Shown here: in pieces, positions 33,237-40,483 of the stretch
Layout: every line of letters begins with the position of its first letter
How positions within the stretch are numbered: position 1 is the stretch's first letter
Source of the DNA: JAWVFM01 sp963739355
Lineage (GTDB): Bacteria > Actinomycetota > Thermoleophilia > Solirubrobacterales > 70-9
Direction of reading: 5' to 3'
Assembly (NCBI GenBank): GCA_963739355.1
Contig: CAVUAD010000007.1
Span: 868,001-932,000, forward strand
DNA: 64,000 bases
Notes under the pieces: model-generated
Seen by the model: only the letters and a program-made list of their open reading frames with translations
The model's database searches: none
Told to the model about the DNA's origin: nothing
Made by a program: the position numbers and the translations under genes

Positions 33237-34001
33237 ATGGTCGCTCTGACGGTTGCAGCAATGTTCGTGATCGGGGCGACGCTCGGCAGCTTCGTGACCG
33301 TCCTGTCCTACCGCCTGCCGCGGGGGGAGGGCTTCGTTCGCGGCCGCTCCTACTGCCCGAGCTGCGGCGCGCCGATCGCCGCCTATGACAACGTTCCCAT
33401 CCTCTCCTGGCTTCTGCTCCGCGGGAGGTGCAGGCACTGCGAGCACCGGATCTCGGCGCGGTACCCCCTCACCGAGCTCACCCTGGCGTCCCTGTTCGCC
33501 GCCACGACGGTGATCCTCGGCATCGACGACGTCGGAGCTCTCGTCCTGGGGCTGCTCCTGTGCGCGGTGCTGGTGGCGATCACGATCACCGACCTTGAGC
33601 AGCGGATCATCCCGAACGCCATCGTCGGCTTCGGCGCGCTTGCGGCGCTCGTGATCGTTGCCGTCTCGGATCCCTCGAGCCTCCCGGAGAACCTGATCGC
33701 GGGCGCGGCCGGGGGGCTCGGACTGCTGCTGGTGGCCCTCGCCTACCCCCGGGGAATGGGCATGGGCGACGTCAAGCTCGTGGCGATGATGGGGCTCTTC
33801 CTCGGTCGGGCGCTGATCCCGGCCCTCTTCATCGGGTTTGCGAGCGGCGCGGTGGTGGGCATCGGCCTGATCGCCGTTCGCGGCGCATCGGCCCGCAAGC
33901 ACGCGATTCCGTTCGCGCCGTTCCTGGCGCTTGGCGGCGTCCTCGGGCTGTGGGTGGGCGACACGCTGCTCGACTGGTACTCGGACACCTTCACCGGCTG
34001 A
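33237..34001 (+). CDS. pilD: Prepilin peptidase / N-methyltransferase PilD
   Basis: 254 residues, about eight membrane helices. N-terminal methylase part with the zinc site CPSC and CRHC, then the two catalytic aspartates of the aspartyl protease family in ITDLEQRIIPN and GMGMGDVKLVAMMG. It cleaves the leaders of all five prepilins encoded just upstream and methylates the new N-terminus. In Mycobacterium tuberculosis a lone prepilin-peptidase-like gene (Rv2551c) sits at the matching place between aroE and aroC, perhaps a relic of this locus. Confidence 0.95.
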   Translation: MVALTVAAMFVIGATLGSFVTVLSYRLPRGEGFVRGRSYCPSCGAPIAAYDNVPILSWLLLRGRCRHCEHRISARYPLTELTLASLFAATTVILGIDDVGALVLGLLLCAVLVAITITDLEQRIIPNAIVGFGALAALVIVAVSDPSSLPENLIAGAAGGLGLLLVALAYPRGMGMGDVKLVAMMGLFLGRALIPALFIGFASGAVVGIGLIAVRGASARKHAIPFAPFLALGGVLGLWVGDTLLDWYSDTFTG

Positions 34002-34033
34002 CAGCAGGTTTTCATCGTTTTCCCATTCGCGGC

Positions 34034-34061
34034 TCAAGTTTGAGGCGCATACGGCCGATCT
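34034..34061 (+). promoter_or_regulatory. Sigma-28 (FliA/WhiG)-type promoter for pilMNO
   Basis: TCAAGTTT (34034-34041), 12 nt, GCCGATCT (34054-34061); TCAA to GCCG spacing 16. The -35 part matches the FliA consensus TCAAGTTT exactly. It lies 18 nt upstream of the pilM GTG, in the short gap after pilD. Confidence 0.65.
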
Positions 34062-34079
34062 TCTTCGTGGGTAAGAGCC

Positions 34080-35153
34080 GTGCGTGGATTGACCGTCACA
34101 CGAAGCAAGCAGACGACCGTGGTCGGACTCGAGATCGAGGCCGGCAGCGTGGCCGCCACCGAGGTGCACGTGAACGGCGGTGCCGAGATCGTCGGGCATG
34201 CGATCCTCGAGCTCGAGCCGGGCGTCTTCAGCGAGGGAGAGGTCGTCGACGTCGACCGCCTCGCGGATGCTCTCCGTGACCTGGTCTCGGCCAACAAGCT
34301 CGGCAAGGACGTTCGTCTCGGCGTCGCCAACCAGCGGGTCGTCGTCCGCGTCCTTCACCTGCCGTTGATCGAGGACCCCAAGGAGCTTGACACCGCCGTC
34401 CGCTTCCAGGCGCAGGAGGCCCTGCCGATGCCGGCCAACGAGGCGACCATCGACTGGCAGCTCATCCCGCCGCCGGTTGTCGACCCCAACGCCCAGGGCA
34501 TGGACGTGGTTGCGGTCGCGGCCCGCACGAGCATGGTGGAGCGCGCGACGCAGGCCATGCGCAAGGCCGGGCTGCGCCCGATCGGCATCGACCACTCGGC
34601 CTTCGGCATGATCCGGGCCCTGGGGCACTCGGAGGCGGGCTCGCAGCCCGACTCAGGCGGCGGCGCCGTCCTGCATTGCAGTCTCGGCGACCTCACGAAC
34701 CTCGCCGTCGCCTACGGATCGTCGTGCCTGTTCACCCGCGCCGCGAACTTCGGCGTCGAGGCGATGGCACAGCAGCTTGCGGAGCGCGGAAACCAGTCCC
34801 TGGGACACGCGCGGGCCCTGCTCACCACGACCGGACTCGGCGACGCCGACGCCGGCGCGCTGGCCGACGGTGACGCCGCCCAGCTCGCTCGCGAGGTGCT
34901 CGATGCCGGAGTGGCGAAGCTCGCCGACGAGCTGCGGATCTCCCTGGACTACTACGCGACGCAGGAGGGCGCCATTCCCGTCGGCACCGTCCTCGTCAGC
35001 GGCGCCGGCAGCGCGATCCCGGGCCTCGTCGAGGCTCTCGAGGCCGCGCTCGGCCGCGCGCTCGTGGTGGCGCGGCCCGTCGAGCTTCAGCCCTTCGGCG
35101 ACCAGGTCGCCGCTCGCTTGACCGTCCCCTTCGGCCTCGCACTGGACTCCTGA
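34080..35153 (+). CDS. pilM: Type IV pilus assembly protein PilM
   Basis: 357 residues. Actin-like cytoplasmic protein that binds the N-terminus of PilN and links PilB/PilC to the alignment complex. First strand TTVVGLEIEAGSVAATEV, LHLPLIEDPKELDTAVRFQAQEALPMP, the phosphate loop region (LHCSLGDLTNLAVAYGSSCLF) and a C-terminal GAGSAIPGLVEALEAAL fit the FtsA/PilM fold. GTG start. First of the pilM-pilN-pilO-PilP-like-Calx-beta run, all overlapping or nearly so. Confidence 0.93.
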   Translation: MRGLTVTRSKQTTVVGLEIEAGSVAATEVHVNGGAEIVGHAILELEPGVFSEGEVVDVDRLADALRDLVSANKLGKDVRLGVANQRVVVRVLHLPLIEDPKELDTAVRFQAQEALPMPANEATIDWQLIPPPVVDPNAQGMDVVAVAARTSMVERATQAMRKAGLRPIGIDHSAFGMIRALGHSEAGSQPDSGGGAVLHCSLGDLTNLAVAYGSSCLFTRAANFGVEAMAQQLAERGNQSLGHARALLTTTGLGDADAGALADGDAAQLAREVLDAGVAKLADELRISLDYYATQEGAIPVGTVLVSGAGSAIPGLVEALEAALGRALVVARPVELQPFGDQVAARLTVPFGLALDS

Positions 35154-35154
35154 G

Positions 35155-36042
35155 ATGCGTCCCGTCAACCTCATTCCCGGCAGCCAGCGCAAAGGCGACC
35201 AGGCCGCCCTGCGCGCGGGCAGCCTCTCCTACGCGCTTATCGCGGTACTCGTGCTGGTTCTCGGCGGCGTCGTCGCCATGGTCCTGACCGGCAACAAGAT
35301 CGCGGACGACCGGACGCAGGTCGCAAGCCTTCAGGCGCGCGAGGCGGCGGCGCAGGCGCAGGCGTCGAAGCTTGCCCCCTACGTGGACTTCGCTCAGCTC
35401 ACCGATACCCGCAAGCAGACCGTCGCGACTCTCGCGCAGAGCCGCTTCGACTGGGAGCGCGTGCTTCGCGAGCTGGCGCTCGTCATCCCGGGCAACGTGT
35501 GGCTGACGGGACTCAACGGCTCGGTCGCCGCCGATACCACGAGCGGTTCCAGCTCCGGAGGCTCATCGCTCTCGTCCGGCGTCACGGGACCGTCGCTCTC
35601 GATCTCCGGCTGCGCCACCAGCCAGAAGGCGGTTGCGAGCTTCCTGGCGTCCCTGCGTGATATCGACGGCGTCACCCGCGTCGGGCTCCAGAGCTCGCTG
35701 CGCTCCGACGCGGCCGACGCCGGCGGGTCGAGCTCCAGCACCACGACTCCCTCGACCTCCGGTGCCCCCGGCGGCGGAACCTGCAGCGGCACGCGGCCGC
35801 TCGAGAGCTTCCAGGCCCTCGCAACGTTCGACGCCGTCCAGGTGGCGGCGACCGGCACCTCGTCGCTGAGCGCTCCGACCACGGACACGACCTCGACGAC
35901 GTCCACGACGCCGACCACATCGACGACTTCGACCACTTCCACCACCCCGACGACGTCCACGACACCCACGACGTCGACCACCACGACGCCGGACACGACC
36001 GCGCCGCCGGTCGACACCTCGGCCACTGGAGCATCAAATTGA
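35155..36042 (+). CDS. pilN: Type IV pilus assembly protein PilN
   Basis: 295 residues. Cytoplasmic start MRPVNLIPGSQRK, containing the PilM-binding INLLP-type motif (here VNLIPG), one membrane segment (about 24-42), a short coiled coil, and a ferredoxin-like periplasmic domain (RVLRELALVIPGNVWLTGL). The last 50-60 residues are almost pure Thr/Ser/Pro, an unusual tail probably lying in the cell wall. Begins one base after the pilM stop and overlaps pilO (TTGA). Confidence 0.93.
   Translation: MRPVNLIPGSQRKGDQAALRAGSLSYALIAVLVLVLGGVVAMVLTGNKIADDRTQVASLQAREAAAQAQASKLAPYVDFAQLTDTRKQTVATLAQSRFDWERVLRELALVIPGNVWLTGLNGSVAADTTSGSSSGGSSLSSGVTGPSLSISGCATSQKAVASFLASLRDIDGVTRVGLQSSLRSDAADAGGSSSSTTTPSTSGAPGGGTCSGTRPLESFQALATFDAVQVAATGTSSLSAPTTDTTSTTSTTPTTSTTSTTSTTPTTSTTPTTSTTTTPDTTAPPVDTSATGASN
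35870..36005 (+). repeat. Low-complexity ACS-codon run at the 3' end of pilN
   Basis: Imperfect tandem of short units such as acgacgtccacgacg, encoding TTSTTPTTS-type repeats. In-frame slippage would change the length of the PilN tail without breaking the frame. pilO, the PilP-like gene and the 1956 gene show similar Thr/Pro-rich stretches. Confidence 0.8.
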
Positions 36043-36812
36043 GCACTGAGCGCGCAATCACCCTCTTTGCCGGCCTCGTCGGCGCCGTGGCCCTGTTCTG
36101 GTTCCTCCTGCTCAGCCCGAAGATGAAGACGCAGAAGGATCTGAACAGCCAGATCTCCTCGCTGACGGCGAGCGCCGAGTCCGCCGAGCAGGCCGCGAAC
36201 AGCGGCCTCGCCCAGAAGCGCACCTACAAGAAGAGCTACTCGAGCCTGGTCAAGCTCGGCAAGGCCGTCCCGGCGGACGCCGACACGCCGAGCTTCCTGA
36301 CCCAGGTCTCCGGGATCTCGAACCGCGCCGGTGTCCAGCTCGACGGCCTGGTGCTGGGCCAGTCTTCCAGCGCGGCCCCGGCCACCACGACCGATACGAC
36401 GGGGCTGGCGACCGAGTCGACGGCCGCGCTCCTTCCCCTGGGCGCCCAGGTGGGGCCCGCCGGCCTGTCGGTCATGCCCTATGACGTGACCTTCTCGGCC
36501 AATTACTTCCAGACCGCCGACCTCCTAGGCGGGCTCGACGGCCTGGTCCACCTGCGCAAGCCGAAGGGAGCGACCAGCTACCGGAACCCGCGGCCCTCCG
36601 GGCGCCTCGTGACGATCGACAGCTTCAGCCTCGCCACGGAAGACACGACGGCGAGCCCCAACGCCGCGCTCTCCGGAACCCTTTCGATCACCACCTACCT
36701 GGCGCCGCCCGACCAGGGCCTGACCGGGGGAGCGACGGCCACGTCCCCGCTTCCCGACGGCTCGACGACGACGACCAGCTCCCCGAGCGTGGCAGCGACG
36801 GTGACGCCATGA
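36039..36812 (+). CDS. pilO: Type IV pilus assembly protein PilO
   Basis: 257 residues from TTG 36039 (TTGA overlap with pilN). Short cytoplasmic tail, one membrane helix (LFAGLVGAVALFWFLLLSP), coiled coil (QKDLNSQISSLTASAESAEQA), then the periplasmic PilO core with FLTQVSGISNRAGVQLDGL and SVMPYDVTFSANYFQTADLL. Partners PilN as a heterodimer in the alignment complex. The C-terminal tail is Ser/Thr-rich, like PilN. Confidence 0.92.
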   Translation: MSTERAITLFAGLVGAVALFWFLLLSPKMKTQKDLNSQISSLTASAESAEQAANSGLAQKRTYKKSYSSLVKLGKAVPADADTPSFLTQVSGISNRAGVQLDGLVLGQSSSAAPATTTDTTGLATESTAALLPLGAQVGPAGLSVMPYDVTFSANYFQTADLLGGLDGLVHLRKPKGATSYRNPRPSGRLVTIDSFSLATEDTTASPNAALSGTLSITTYLAPPDQGLTGGATATSPLPDGSTTTTSSPSVAATVTP

Positions 36813-37798
36813 AGTTCGAACGACCGAAGTTCGAACGGCCCAAGTTCCAGCGGCCCAACGTGAGCCGGCCGAAGCTCGGTGGCCCGAACATCGAGCCCCC
36901 GAAGGTCGTCAGCGACCTCTACCGGGATCTCCGCGACCGGCACCTCTTGATCGTGGTCGTGGCGCTGATCGTGGCGATCGTGGCCGTCCCGCTTGCGCTC
37001 GGCAAGAAGTCGGAGCCGACTGCGCCAGCGGCCACTCCGCCGGCGTCGTCCAAGGCCGCCGACCTGACCATGCCGGCGGTGACGCTCGCGGACGTCCCGG
37101 GGGTCACCAACTACCGGCGGCGCCTGGCGGCCTTCGAGACCAAGAACCCCTTCAAGGCGCAGTTCGCGGTGAGCGACAACACGGGCGGCACCGGCTCCGG
37201 AACGTCGACCACACCGTTCCCGACGACGGGCTCGAGTGGCACGTCCACGCCGCCCGCCACGACGCCTCCGACCGGTACGACCTCCACGACCCCGACCACG
37301 CCCTCCACAACCCCGCCGGTCAACCACGGCGGAGGCAACAACGGCGGCAACAACGGCGGCCAGACCCAGCCGACGATCAAGACGGTCACTCGCCTCTTCA
37401 CCCGCCGGGTCGACCTGACGGTCGCGAAGGTCGGCGGCGAGTCGCGAAGCATGAACTCCGTGGAGCCGATGACGATCCTGCCGAACGAGACGAACCCCGC
37501 TCTCGCGTTCCTTGGAACCGACGAGAAGGGCAAGAACGCGGCATTCGTCCTCTCCTCCCGGTCGGTCGCCACCGGCGGCAACGCCTCCTGCGTGCCTGCT
37601 CCGGACAACTGCATCTACGTCTCGATGAAGGAGGGCGACACCGTCACGGTGGACTTCACGCCCGATGGCGCCACCGAGCCGGTGACCTACCAGGTGACGC
37701 TCAACCGCATCCGCGACGTGAACGTCAAGAAGCACAGCAAGAGTGCCCCTCCCGCCCAGGGCGACACGTACGCACGCGCTGGCGAGACCGGTGGCTGA
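36809..37798 (+). CDS. PilP-position membrane protein with N-terminal (K)FERP repeats
   Basis: 329 residues, no family recognised with certainty. The cytoplasmic N-terminus is a short tandem repeat: MKFERPKFERPKFQRPNVSR, then PKLGGPN; the DNA repeats too (aagttcgaac units). One membrane helix (about 46-64) and a Thr/Pro/Gly linker (about 125-190) lead to a beta domain (about 195-315; TRRVDLTVAKVGGESRSM, KEGDTVTVDFTPDGATEPVT). Position after pilO is that of pilP, which in Gram-negatives joins the alignment complex to the PilQ secretin; with no outer membrane expected here, it may anchor to the wall instead. Confidence 0.8.
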   Translation: MKFERPKFERPKFQRPNVSRPKLGGPNIEPPKVVSDLYRDLRDRHLLIVVVALIVAIVAVPLALGKKSEPTAPAATPPASSKAADLTMPAVTLADVPGVTNYRRRLAAFETKNPFKAQFAVSDNTGGTGSGTSTTPFPTTGSSGTSTPPATTPPTGTTSTTPTTPSTTPPVNHGGGNNGGNNGGQTQPTIKTVTRLFTRRVDLTVAKVGGESRSMNSVEPMTILPNETNPALAFLGTDEKGKNAAFVLSSRSVATGGNASCVPAPDNCIYVSMKEGDTVTVDFTPDGATEPVTYQVTLNRIRDVNVKKHSKSAPPAQGDTYARAGETGG

Positions 37799-39260
37799 GA
37801 CGCGTCCCACCGGAGCTCGTCGACATCGTGCGCGGCTGATCGCGGCCGGCGTCGCGGTCACGGGCCTGATGGCGCTCCTACCGGCCGGCGCCGCGGCGCA
37901 TCATCGCCACGCGGCGAAGCTCACGATCTCCAACGCGTCGGTCAATGAGCCGAACGGCTCCGCGACCGTCAAGGCGCGGTTCATCGTCAAGCTCTCTCAT
38001 GCCAAGCGTCGCGCCGTCAAGGCCTCGTACCGCACCCGGGACGGCTCCGCCGGCTCACACGACTTCCGGGCGAAGCACGGCAAGGTGAAGATCAGGCCGG
38101 GCCACCGCCACGCCCACATCGACGTCGTCGTGCTGGGCGATGGGCAGAAGGAGGCCAACGAGACCTTCCGCGTCAAGCTCTTCCACGTCAAGCACGCCCA
38201 TGCGAAGCGGGCGACGGGCGTCGGGACGATCCTCGACAACGACTCCGGGGGCAACGGCGGCGGTGGCGGCGGTGGCAACGGCGGTGGCGGCGGCACCCCC
38301 GATGCCGACAACGACGGGATCCCGGATGCGCTCGACGCCTGCCCCAAGGACTACGACCCGGACGGCTACTGCCCGGTCTCCGTCTACGACGTCAACGACG
38401 GCACGGTCGGCCCGGGCGCGAGGGCGCGAGTCAAGAACCTGATGGTCACGGCGATCGACCGTCCCGACAAGCTGATCTGGGCCCAGGCGCAGCCGGGTGA
38501 CGCCGGCTACCAGGGCGTCAAGGACTCCGCGCTGGAGCTGGTCGAGCCCACGACCGTCCCGGGCTCGCTCGCGATCGGAGATCGCGTCAACGTGACGGGG
38601 AGGACGGCGACGAGTGAGTTCGACCTCGTGTCGCTCAACAACACTTCGAGCGGCGGCACGCCCGCGGCCGCTTCGCTTCCCCTCAGCAACATCGGGAACG
38701 CCAGGTACGCGGACGTCCTCGGCTCGGTCTCCGGCGAGACCCTGACCACCCCGGCGCCCAGCCACTGGATCATGTTCGACGGCCTGAAGGTCCCGGACCA
38801 GCTCATCGGGACGCTGCCGAGCCGCGCGGCCGGCGCCTACTTCTCGACGCTCACCGGCATCGTCGGCGGAACCGACGCGTCGCCCGCCCTGACGCCGAGG
38901 AGCGCAGGCGACATCGTCGACGGGACCGCTCCGCCGCGCACGGTCGCCAGGGTCGACATCACGGATGACTGCGTGAACGTCGGCGAGACGCATTCCCCCG
39001 TGGCCACCGTCGAGCTGTCCGGCCCGGCGTCGAACTCCGAGACCGTCGCGATGTCGGCCAGTGCGCCGGCGGCGCTCGGCTTCGACACGGTGACCGTGAT
39101 GCCCGGGACGGATTCCGCAGTGGTGCGGGTCTCGGGCCAGGCGCCCGCCAGCGCGGTGACGCTGAGCGGCGCGCTGAACGGGCCCGGGGCCAGCTCGCCC
39201 GGCACGCTCGACGTGCGGGACCCGCAGGGGGCCGACCCCTGCACGATCGAGACCAACTGA
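37791..39260 (+). CDS. Secreted Calx-beta and thrombospondin-3-type Ca2+-binding protein
   Basis: 489 residues from GTG 37791, giving a classical signal peptide (RARLIAAGVAVTGLMALLPA, then GAAA before HH). A longer frame from 37743 would precede this and overlaps the previous gene. Residues about 40-140 are a Calx-beta domain (NEPNGSATVKARFIVKLS at the start, VGTILDND at the end). A Gly-rich linker leads to DADNDGIPDALDACPKDYDP, a thrombospondin type 3/EF-like Ca2+ motif, then two beta domains. The start overlaps the PilP-like gene by 8 bp, so it belongs to the pilus operon. It may be a surface or matrix protein acting with the pili. Confidence 0.85.
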   Translation: MAETRPTGARRHRARLIAAGVAVTGLMALLPAGAAAHHRHAAKLTISNASVNEPNGSATVKARFIVKLSHAKRRAVKASYRTRDGSAGSHDFRAKHGKVKIRPGHRHAHIDVVVLGDGQKEANETFRVKLFHVKHAHAKRATGVGTILDNDSGGNGGGGGGGNGGGGGTPDADNDGIPDALDACPKDYDPDGYCPVSVYDVNDGTVGPGARARVKNLMVTAIDRPDKLIWAQAQPGDAGYQGVKDSALELVEPTTVPGSLAIGDRVNVTGRTATSEFDLVSLNNTSSGGTPAAASLPLSNIGNARYADVLGSVSGETLTTPAPSHWIMFDGLKVPDQLIGTLPSRAAGAYFSTLTGIVGGTDASPALTPRSAGDIVDGTAPPRTVARVDITDDCVNVGETHSPVATVELSGPASNSETVAMSASAPAALGFDTVTVMPGTDSAVVRVSGQAPASAVTLSGALNGPGASSPGTLDVRDPQGADPCTIETN

Positions 39261-39316
39261 CTCGAGGCTCGACGCCGCCGGCTGAACCCCCGAGGTTCCG
39301 TCTAGCCTTGTAGCGG

Positions 39317-40483
39317 ATGTCAATGCTCCGCTTCACCACGGCGGGCGAGTCGCACGGGCCCGGCCTGGTGACGATCGTCGAGGGCCTGCCCGCCGGCCTC
39401 GAGATCGACCGCGACCGCGTGGACCGCGACATGGCCCGGCGCCAGCTGGGCCACGGGCGCGGCGGGCGCATGAAGATCGAATCGGACTCGGTCGAGATCC
39501 GCTCCGGCGTGCGCCACGGGCGCACGCTCGGCAGCCCGGTGGCGGTGCTGGTCGCCAACCGCGACTACGCCAACTGGGGGGAGCGCATGAACCCGTGGCC
39601 GGTCGACGCCGAGGTCGAGGAGGTGCACACCCCGAGACCGGGGCATGCCGACCTCGCGGGGCTCTTGAAGTTCGGCCACGACGACGTCCGCAACGTGCTG
39701 GAGCGCGCTTCCGCCCGCGAGACGGCGGCGCGGGTGGCCGCGGGGGCGCTGGCCAAGGAGCTCCTGCGGGCCCTCGGCGTCGAGGTGGCAAGCCACGTGA
39801 TCCAGATCGGCTCGGTGAAGGCCCCCGAGCGCGAGCCGCTCGGGCTCGACGACTTCGCCGGCGTCGACGACTCGCCCGTGCGCTGCCTCGACGAGACGGC
39901 GGGAGCCGCGATGGTGGAGGAGATCAACCGCCTGCGGAAGGCCAACGAGAGCCTCGGCGGGATCTTCGAGGTGCGCGCCTTCGGGCTTGTGCCCGGCATC
40001 GGCTCGCATGTCAGCTGGGAGGAGCGCCTGGACGGGCGGCTGGCGCACGCCGTGGTCTCGATTCAGGCGGTGAAGGGAGTCTCGGTCGGCGAGGCCTGGG
40101 AGGTCGCCGGTCTGCCCGGCTCCGAGTCGCACGACGAGATCTTCTACTCCGAGGAGCTGGGCTGGTACCGCCAGACGAACCGCGCGGGCGGGGTGGAGGG
40201 CGGCATGACGAACGGCGAGCCGCTCGTGGTCCGCGGCGCCCTCAAGCCGATCTCCACGCTCACCAAGCCGCTTCGCAGCGTCGACACCGAGACGCTCGAG
40301 CCCGCGCAGGCGCTGCGCGAGCGGACCGACTCCACGGTGGTCCCGGCGGCCGGCGTCGTTGCGGAGGCCATGGTGGCCCTGGTGCTTGCGGGCGCCTTCC
40401 GGGAGAAGTTCGGCGGCGATCACATCGACGACGCGCGCGCGGCGCTCGCCGCCTACCGGGAGCGCATCGGATGGAGGCGCTGA
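39317..40483 (+). CDS. aroC: Chorismate synthase
   Basis: Forms chorismate from EPSP using reduced FMN. 388 residues. Signatures: FTTAGESHGPGLVTIVEGLP, RRQLGHGRGGRMKIESD, RHGRTLGSPVAVLV, RPGHADLAGLLKFG, the conserved RASARETAARVAAGALA, and GVEGGMTNGEPLVV. ATG 39317 (or 39323) follows a 56-bp gap after the pilus operon. The following aroKB gene starts inside its last codons. Confidence 0.97.
   Translation: MSMLRFTTAGESHGPGLVTIVEGLPAGLEIDRDRVDRDMARRQLGHGRGGRMKIESDSVEIRSGVRHGRTLGSPVAVLVANRDYANWGERMNPWPVDAEVEEVHTPRPGHADLAGLLKFGHDDVRNVLERASARETAARVAAGALAKELLRALGVEVASHVIQIGSVKAPEREPLGLDDFAGVDDSPVRCLDETAGAAMVEEINRLRKANESLGGIFEVRAFGLVPGIGSHVSWEERLDGRLAHAVVSIQAVKGVSVGEAWEVAGLPGSESHDEIFYSEELGWYRQTNRAGGVEGGMTNGEPLVVRGALKPISTLTKPLRSVDTETLEPAQALRERTDSTVVPAAGVVAEAMVALVLAGAFREKFGGDHIDDARAALAAYRERIGWRR

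Noticed and set aside
31143..34628. 1161-codon minus-strand open frame across the pilus genes
   Set aside because: Antisense shadow of high-GC genes (pilW, pilX, pilD, pilM); composition Arg/Val/Asp/Gly-rich, no family motifs, and all four real genes are unmistakable.
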